Positions 5,078 through 8,977 of a DNA stretch of 8,977 nt are shown one piece after another. The DNA is taken from positions 1 to 8,977 of the forward strand of contig CALCUN010000010.1 in assembly GCA_937906975.1 (NCBI GenBank), read 5' to 3'. Each line of letters opens with the position of its first letter. Position 1 is the first letter of the stretch. The stretch comes from an uncultured Bacteroidales bacterium (GTDB taxonomy: Bacteria; Bacteroidota; Bacteroidia; Bacteroidales; P3). The notes under the pieces are model-generated. The model searched no databases and was not told the origin of the DNA. It saw nothing but the letters and a program-made list of their open reading frames with translations. The translations under genes were made by a program, and so were the position numbers.

Positions 5078-5337
5078 GTTTTTTAAATAATATAGATGCT
5101 ACATTAGCATATAATAAGCCTGATATAGTAGAAGAACTTGCAGACGGCTTTTTTATGGGTTATTTTGAGCCTGGAACTAATGGAGATTTAGGCGAGCAAA
5201 ATTGTATGATTGTAAGAATGCTAAGAGTTGGCAGTATTACAAAAATGCTATTTGCAGAGGGTATCAATTATAAAAACTCTCTTACTTGGGCTAATCGTGC
5301 CAATTATGAATATAAATTTAAAGAAAAACAGATATAG
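5074..5337 (+). CDS. Small soluble protein, possible virion component (87 aa)
   Basis: I do not recognise this protein with certainty. It has 87 aa with no membrane span or signal peptide. The middle (ADGFFMGYFEPGTNGDLGEQ) is glycine- and aromatic-rich, followed by a beta-prone stretch (NCMIVRMLRVGSITKMLFAEG) and a C-terminal segment with alternating aromatic and polar residues (WANRANYEYKFK), typical of a closing beta strand. This composition suits a small structural protein. It is the only gene here with a clear Shine-Dalgarno-like sequence, and its start overlaps the upstream mini-gene by 4 bp. It is followed 2 bp later by a tail-anchored protein. A minor capsid or spike-base role is a guess from position only. 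Confidence 0.7.
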   Translation: MSFLNNIDATLAYNKPDIVEELADGFFMGYFEPGTNGDLGEQNCMIVRMLRVGSITKMLFAEGINYKNSLTWANRANYEYKFKEKQI

Positions 5338-5339
5338 TT

Positions 5340-5687
5340 ATGGCAATTAAAAAAACAATAAATGGTGTTGCACCAATAATGACAACACAGATAAAAGCAC
5401 CTAATTTAAAAAAGGCTGTTGTAGGTATTAAAAAAGATGAACTAACAATCAAGCCACAAGAAGAAGTAATTGAAGAAGTTGAAAGTGTTACAGAAATTCC
5501 AACTCCTTTAATTACTGATATTGTTGTGCAAGAACCTATTTCAGCACTTCGTCCTATTGAAATACCAAGTGTAGAAAATGTAGATTTTGAAAAAGAAACT
5601 AAACTTGCAAAAGAAAAACGATTTGGTAGATTTTTTATTTGTCTTGGAATAATATTGTTAGTGTTAATGATTCTAAACAAAAAGTAA
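5340..5687 (+). CDS. Tail-anchored membrane protein with Pro/Glu-rich extended region
   Basis: 115 aa. The N-terminus is basic (MAIKKTINGVAPIM), followed by an acidic and proline-containing stretch (about 38-85: EEVIEEVESV, IPTPLITD, ISALRPIEIPSVENV) that looks extended or disordered. A basic cluster (KLAKEKRFGR) precedes a C-terminal span at about 98-112 (FFICLGIILLVLMIL) and the final NKK. A C-terminal anchor with a long soluble N-terminal portion suits a protein tying the capsid shell to an internal membrane, or a penton-associated protein. No family is recognised. It lies 2 bp after one small structural-type gene and 1 bp before the next, so the three are likely expressed together. Confidence 0.7.
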   Translation: MAIKKTINGVAPIMTTQIKAPNLKKAVVGIKKDELTIKPQEEVIEEVESVTEIPTPLITDIVVQEPISALRPIEIPSVENVDFEKETKLAKEKRFGRFFICLGIILLVLMILNKK

Positions 5688-5688
5688 T

Positions 5689-5994
5689 ATGGATTATCAA
5701 TGGTATTTTCCGCAAAATAACGGTGGAGGTGGCACAGTTATAGTAGAGGGAAGTTTTAATACAGAAACTATTACTGTAACTACATCTAATTTGACTGCAT
5801 CTGCAACTATTACAGATATATCCGAAGAAACATTTGGGTATAGTGTAGAAGCTTTTGAAGTGGTTAATGGGGTTGAATCTCCTGTATTCGTTAGTCCCGA
5901 AGTAACATTTAGCAATAACAGTGCTATTTTTTCTATTAGTTGGCAAACAGCTTTCAATGGTTATATTAACATAAATTATTGGGAGAAAAAATAA
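5689..5994 (+). CDS. Small beta-rich protein, possible fibre- or spike-associated protein (101 aa)
   Basis: 101 aa with no membrane span. After an aromatic N-terminus (MDYQWYFPQNN) and a glycine tract (GGGG) comes a Thr/Ser/Val-rich sequence with alternating hydrophobic residues (TETITVTTSNLTASATI, VFVSPEVTF, AIFSISWQTAFNGYININYW), which strongly suggests a beta-sandwich. The design, with a short head peptide and glycine hinge followed by a beta domain, resembles short phage fibre or head-decoration proteins. It begins 1 bp after the tail-anchored protein and ends 6 bp before the large fibre gene, so an adaptor for that fibre is plausible. The exact family is not recognised. Confidence 0.68.
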   Translation: MDYQWYFPQNNGGGGTVIVEGSFNTETITVTTSNLTASATITDISEETFGYSVEAFEVVNGVESPVFVSPEVTFSNNSAIFSISWQTAFNGYININYWEKK

Positions 5995-6000
5995 TAAGAT

Positions 6001-7923
6001 ATGCAAGAATTTAAAACAGATATTTCCTTAAATGGAAATCAGGCTAAAAATATTATCATAGACCAAAAAGATAGTTTTCCTCCTGTCTCTGAATCTTACG
6101 AAGGAAGAAAAATTACTCTTAATGGCATTTCCTATATTTTTCATAATGGAACTTGGCAAAGCGTTGCCGAAGATTTAGAGGGAAGAAATGAAAGCCACGA
6201 AGAAATTTTTGTTTTTCAGCCAACAGCAAATGACTTATCGGTTAAAGATGGTTTTGCCAAGATTCAGAAGATTAAGGGTTATAGTTTTTGTTGGAATCAA
6301 ATAGCTGATTTTTCATCAAGCAATATTTTATTTGAAAAAGCAAGCTCCTCCAATAATTCTTCTATAACTCTTTTTTACGATTTTGTTCGGCTTGATTATA
6401 AAGCAGGTACGACTGTTACTGTGTACAAATCTATTTTTTCTTCTGAATCTACTGGTGATACTTTTATCGCTTATGTATCAATAAGACCTCATACTGCTTG
6501 TTCCTTTAATGTCGGCAGGTATAATTTACAGAAGTTTACCGAAAATGATATTGGTAAATGGCATCGAAGGAGAGTAAGATTTGAAATAAATGGAACAACA
6601 GGAAGTAATGCTTGGTTCTTCCTTGCAAGAATGTCCTTAACAGAAGATGCAATTGTTGATATTAGATTTGATGATGTGATTTGTGTTAATATCACAAGAT
6701 TAGCAAAAAATGCTCATACTCTTACCGTACAAGAATTTATGTCTTTATTCCCAGATGAAACTTATCCTTATAATGCTGGTCAATTGATTTCGCTAAATCC
6801 GTCAGCAATTAAGACTGTTGGATTCAATGCTTTTAATGGTGAATATGCTAAGGTGTTAGGGGGACAAACATATTACTTAAATGGCGAATATTCTTCCTTA
6901 GGTTTTACAGAAAGCATAGATAGTGAAGTTGTTAAATTTGATTTGCCTGCTGATAGACTTTACACTCCTGCTACTAATGGTTATATAGTTGCAAAAGGCA
7001 ATAATATATGTATCAATTTATCACATAGTGGTTTTAGAAATGGCGAGTATTTACCTTATATGGATTACAATCTTTCTTTTGATTTTATTAAGTCAATAAA
7101 AGATAGTAATAATAACTTATTATTTTCTGACGGTGAATTGTGTAGTGTTGGAGATGTTGCAGATGAAATTTATACTATTTCCGATAAACATTATAAAGCA
7201 ATTAAGAGAATCGGAAAGCGAGCATATCAATCAGGCGATGAAAACTTAGAAAATGCAATAACAGACAAGACTAATACTTTATATGTTCTTGACACTCCTA
7301 TTGAATCAGAAGTCTTTGAAAAAGAATTATCTTATTTTGAATGGGACTTTGGAACAGAAGAAATTATTCCAAACCAAGAAGATGAGAATACGCCTACTGT
7401 TCCGATAAGAGCCGATATACAATACATATTCAATGCAGTAGATATGATTCGAAATAATTACTATCTAATCCTTGAAATACTAAAACGCTTACCGAAAAAT
7501 ATAAACTTAGATTTTTGGAGCTTAGTTCAAGCTAATGCAGAAGTAGAAGCGTGTGAAGTTGCAATCAATAATAGTAGTGAATCAATCTTTCCTAAGGTAT
7601 TCGCTACTTATGGAGATTACATTCATTCAAGAAATATTATCGTGGATTTGTCCAACTATTCTGACTCATCAAATTATATTCTTGACATATTTGGCGATGT
7701 AACCAACGTGCCAACAGGCATTAGGTACAGTATTTTCTTGTATGGTTACGCAAATTCTCTCAAAATCGATTTCCCATTAACCTACAAAACAAATATTACT
7801 GCTACACATTCGCCTGACGGTATGAGTGAAGAAAGATATACTATTGCATATAGCGGAGCAACCAAAATAGACTTCATTAAACTAAGTAATGATTTAGTTT
7901 GGGTTGATGTTTCCTCAAAATAA
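6001..7923 (+). CDS. Fibre-like receptor-binding protein (640 aa)
   Basis: The largest gene in the window. Residues about 9-55 (LNGNQAKNIIID ... RKITLNGISYIFHNGTWQSV) match the 'LxGNQxKNv...G..Y..NGtW' module found at the start of many phage tail-fibre and baseplate proteins. The middle contains a jelly-roll-like beta region with aromatic and Ser-rich strands, then the fibre-family phrase VQEFMSLFPDETYPYNAG and IKTVGFNAFNG, and later SVGDVADEIYTI with IKRIGKRAYQSGDE and TLYVLDTPIE, which recur in Bacteroidota phage fibres. A helical segment near 475-505 may be a trimerisation neck. The C-terminal portion is beta-rich and likely the variable host-binding head. No signal peptide or membrane span is seen. 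It sits between small structural genes and the lysis genes. The recognised modules are typical of tailed phages; here no tail gene accompanies them. Confidence 0.8.
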   Translation: MQEFKTDISLNGNQAKNIIIDQKDSFPPVSESYEGRKITLNGISYIFHNGTWQSVAEDLEGRNESHEEIFVFQPTANDLSVKDGFAKIQKIKGYSFCWNQIADFSSSNILFEKASSSNNSSITLFYDFVRLDYKAGTTVTVYKSIFSSESTGDTFIAYVSIRPHTACSFNVGRYNLQKFTENDIGKWHRRRVRFEINGTTGSNAWFFLARMSLTEDAIVDIRFDDVICVNITRLAKNAHTLTVQEFMSLFPDETYPYNAGQLISLNPSAIKTVGFNAFNGEYAKVLGGQTYYLNGEYSSLGFTESIDSEVVKFDLPADRLYTPATNGYIVAKGNNICINLSHSGFRNGEYLPYMDYNLSFDFIKSIKDSNNNLLFSDGELCSVGDVADEIYTISDKHYKAIKRIGKRAYQSGDENLENAITDKTNTLYVLDTPIESEVFEKELSYFEWDFGTEEIIPNQEDENTPTVPIRADIQYIFNAVDMIRNNYYLILEILKRLPKNINLDFWSLVQANAEVEACEVAINNSSESIFPKVFATYGDYIHSRNIIVDLSNYSDSSNYILDIFGDVTNVPTGIRYSIFLYGYANSLKIDFPLTYKTNITATHSPDGMSEERYTIAYSGATKIDFIKLSNDLVWVDVSSK

Positions 7924-7929
7924 AAATTT

Positions 7930-8193
7930 ATGTTGAATATTTTAAATAAAATAGTTGATTTCATTCTTCCGAACCGTGCAACGATGAAAGGAGTTATCGA
8001 AGAACTCGTTAAACGTTGTGAACGCTCGGAAATTGAAAATGAAAAAAATAGAAATAGACTTGATGAATTGGAAAAGAAAATTGAAACAGATACTTGTTAC
8101 AGGCGTGATTGTAAGTATCGTATTAACATTAACAAGTTGTTGCAGTCCGAAATATGTTCCGCAGGAGAGAATAAAGATTGTTCCAACGCATAA
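7930..8193 (+). CDS. Coiled-coil protein with Cys-rich C-terminus (87 aa), overlapping the spanin gene
   Basis: 87 aa starting 6 bp after the fibre gene. The N-terminus (MLNILNKIVDFILPNRATMK) is amphipathic, possibly membrane-peripheral. A Glu/Lys/Arg-rich helix with heptad spacing follows at about 20-55, and then CYRRDCKYRI with further cysteines near the end (EIC, KDC). The Cys spacing could bind metal or form disulphides. It overlaps the lipoprotein gene by about 130 bp in another reading frame, like the nested Rz/Rz1 lysis genes. However, there is no N-terminal transmembrane anchor, so it is not a convincing inner-membrane spanin. The function is unknown; a lysis-timing or fibre-associated role is speculative. 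Confidence 0.65.
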   Translation: MLNILNKIVDFILPNRATMKGVIEELVKRCERSEIENEKNRNRLDELEKKIETDTCYRRDCKYRININKLLQSEICSAGENKDCSNA

Positions 8194-8545
8194 AATAGAT
8201 ACTTGCTTTGATGTTAAGAGTGATACTATTTTTTTCTTTGAAACTGATACTCTAAGAGTTGATGCTATTGTAAAAGATGCAAAATTACGCCTTAGAGTAG
8301 AAACAAAACCGATAATTGTAAGAGATACAATAAATACAAAGGGTGAAGAAGAAAAAGCAAAGATTAAGAAAGAAAAAGCAAAGATTAAGAAAGAAAAAGC
8401 AAAGATTGAGAAAGAAAAAGCAAAGATTGAGAAAGAAAAAGCAAAGGAAAATCCAAAAAAAACAAAGACTTTTTTAGCGTTTTTAATGTGTTTTATTCTG
8501 TTGTTTTTCTTACTGTATATAAAGAAGAAAATAAAAAAAGAGTGA
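8063..8545 (+). CDS. Lipoprotein with C-terminal membrane span, putative unimolecular spanin
   Basis: 160 aa from the ATG at 8063. The N-terminus has a basic region (MNWKRKLKQ), a hydrophobic core (ILVTGVIVSIVLTL) and the lipobox LTSC, so C26 would be lipidated and the protein sent to the outer membrane. An ATG at 8039 or a GTG at 8018 would lengthen the signal without changing the mature protein; 8063 gives the most typical length. The mature part has Asp/Thr-rich strands, then four and a half heptads starting EKAKIKK (97-128), then a membrane span at about 137-153 and a basic tail. A lipoprotein tethered to the outer membrane by its N-terminus and to the inner membrane by its C-terminus is the architecture of unimolecular spanins such as phage T1 gp11, which fuse the two membranes at lysis. 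The stop lies in the terminator stem. Confidence 0.72.
   Translation: MNWKRKLKQILVTGVIVSIVLTLTSCCSPKYVPQERIKIVPTHKIDTCFDVKSDTIFFFETDTLRVDAIVKDAKLRLRVETKPIIVRDTINTKGEEEKAKIKKEKAKIKKEKAKIEKEKAKIEKEKAKENPKKTKTFLAFLMCFILLFFLLYIKKKIKKE
8351..8446 (+). repeat. 21-bp tandem repeats (about 4.6 copies) inside the spanin gene
   Basis: Units begin at 8351, 8372, 8393 and 8414, plus a partial copy at 8435-8446; each begins GAAAAAGCAAAG. Units 1-2 are identical, and units 3-4 are identical to each other with one base change (A to G) from units 1-2. Each unit encodes one heptad (EKAKIKK or EKAKIEK), so copy-number changes preserve the frame and lengthen or shorten a helix. Confidence 0.9.
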
Positions 8546-8563
8546 TTTTTTCACTCTTTTTTT
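8533..8563 (+). terminator. Rho-independent terminator, symmetrical (probably bidirectional)
   Basis: GAGTGA (8540-8545) pairs with TCACTC (8551-8556) around a TTTTT loop, flanked by seven A (8533-8539) and seven T (8557-8563). On either strand this gives a hairpin followed by a U-run, so it can end the long plus-strand cluster and also stop minus-strand transcripts. The spanin stop codon is the last three bases of the left arm. Confidence 0.88.
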
Positions 8564-8574
8564 ATTTTTATTTG

Positions 8575-8582
8575 TATCTTTG
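8575..8582 (+). promoter_or_regulatory. Bacteroidota promoter -7 box (TATCTTTG)
   Basis: TATCTTTG matches TAnnTTTG, and TATCTTTGCAA is the usual look of Bacteroidota promoters. The predicted start, about 6-7 nt downstream, coincides with the first bases of the hairpin arm at 8589. The expected -33 region falls in the terminator's T-run, so no clear -33 element is seen. No plus-strand gene follows, so it would drive an untranslated RNA. Confidence 0.5.
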
Positions 8583-8587
8583 CAAAC

Positions 8588-8648
8588 GAAAAGCAAATAA
8601 TAATGAAGACCTGAAAACGTTGGGACGGATTTATTTTTTGCTTTTTTT
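8588..8648 (+). ncRNA. Possible small structured RNA of about 60 nt
   Basis: Starting just after the promoter box, AAAAGCAAATAATAA (8589-8603) pairs with 8631-8645, giving a 15-position stem with one U-U mismatch. A run of seven T begins at 8642. The 27-nt loop (8604-8630) is much richer in G and C than its surroundings, and can form a short inner stem from CCT (8610-8612) with GGG (8622-8624). The whole resembles a minimal promoter-hairpin-terminator RNA gene. It overlaps the 3' end of the minus-strand gene by about 15 nt as antisense. Alternatively it is only a weak terminator for that gene. Confidence 0.35.
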
Positions 8649-8966
8649 GTTTTCTGTTATACAGTAATGAAATATTCGTTTACTGCTCTTTTCTCCAATA
8701 CTTAGTTTATATGAACCTGTGTTCTTTAAACGTCCTTTTAAAATATGTATTATTTTAAATTTTTCTTTCTTTTGGTTCTTACTTTTAGGAATATCGCTCC
8801 TTTCAAATTGTGCTGTTTGAATAGCATTTGTTAAATTCATTACAAGAAGCGTTGAATCATATCTTTTTGAAGCGTGTGCAACTGTTTCTTTAATAGATGT
8901 TTGATTAAACTCTACGTATCTATTAAGTGCAGGGCAGAATATTTTACTGCCCTTATATTGCGACAT
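8631..8966 (-). CDS. LPD3-like (barnase/EndoU/colicin-E5/RelE-like) small protein
   Basis: 111 aa on the minus strand, starting at the ATG complementary to 8964-8966 and convergent with the main cluster. The N-terminus YKGSKIFCPALNRYVEFN leads into a helical SIKETVAHASK segment. A second helix (LVMNLTNAIQTAQF), a strand KFKIIHILKGRL, then SYKLSIGE and a final strand with IFHYCIT follow. This order matches the LPD3 and phage 'barnase-EndoU-ColicinE5/D-RelE-like' domain known from polyvalent proteins of phages and conjugative elements of Bacteroidota, where it occurs as one module of larger proteins. Here it stands alone. The related fold includes ribonucleases, but the catalytic residues cannot be assigned by eye. 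Its upstream region is cut off at the window edge, so its promoter is not visible. Confidence 0.65.
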   Translation of the reverse strand: MSQYKGSKIFCPALNRYVEFNQTSIKETVAHASKRYDSTLLVMNLTNAIQTAQFERSDIPKSKNQKKEKFKIIHILKGRLKNTGSYKLSIGEKSSKRIFHYCITENKKSKK

Positions 8967-8977
8967 TATAGTTGTAA

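Noticed and set aside
5635..6006. Minus-strand open frame of 123 codons with several cysteines
   Set aside because: Lies across three tightly spaced plus-strand genes and shows no domain pattern; a shadow of the AT-rich beta protein gene.
6001..7923. Diversity-generating retroelement target in the fibre gene
   Set aside because: No reverse transcriptase, template repeat or accessory gene is visible in the window.
8603..8614. Three-codon ORF (MKT stop) in the loop of the possible small RNA
   Set aside because: Too short to support as a leader peptide; no downstream gene on that strand that it could control.
1..8977. A complete circular genome
   Set aside because: No replication initiator is visible and the two ends show no obvious terminal repeat or gene spanning the junction that I can verify; a partial genome is the safer reading.

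Overview
The window is AT-rich, gene-dense and almost entirely coding on the plus strand. Most genes abut or overlap by a few bases (4-bp ATGA or GTGA overlaps recur), usually without Shine-Dalgarno sequences. TAnnTTTG promoter-like boxes also occur. This style points to a virus or integrated phage of a Bacteroidota (Bacteroidetes) host. No tRNA, rRNA, transposase, integrase or CRISPR array is visible.

Layout. (1) 48-2170, first gene cluster: a ribbon-helix-helix/coiled-coil protein, a 93-aa unknown, an acidic protein with two hydrophobic segments, a P-loop ATPase of the Zot/FtsK-HerA type, and a 62-aa helix-turn-helix protein. (2) 2171-2305, non-coding: a 43-bp imperfect palindrome built from 10-bp near-repeats, a T-rich tail, a promoter-like box and a small inverted repeat. 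(3) 2306-8545, second cluster: a 58-aa Lys-rich protein, a zincin-like HExxH metallopeptidase (LPD1-like), a series of small single-span membrane proteins (one with an annexin-like repeat, one with a peptidoglycan-binding domain, three of only 31-53 aa), a lytic transglycosylase, three small proteins of probable structural type, a 640-aa fibre or receptor-binding protein, an 87-aa coiled-coil protein and an overlapping lipoprotein with a C-terminal membrane span (unimolecular spanin architecture). (4) 8533-8648: a symmetrical terminator, a TATCTTTG promoter box and a possible approximately 60-nt structured RNA. (5) 8631-8966, minus strand: a small LPD3-like protein.

How it fits together (inference). 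A packaging-type ATPase, many one-span membrane proteins, cell-wall-degrading and wall-binding functions, a fibre and a spanin, with no terminase, portal, tape-measure or sheath genes, suggest the structural, entry and lysis module of a tailless, probably membrane-containing bacteriophage, similar in style to corticovirus, tectivirus or FLiP-like viruses. A filamentous-phage-like alternative is considered, because three mini membrane proteins resemble filamentous coat proteins in size and charge layout. I cannot recognise a major capsid protein or a replication protein, so the window is probably part of a larger genome, or the capsid protein is too divergent to recognise by eye.
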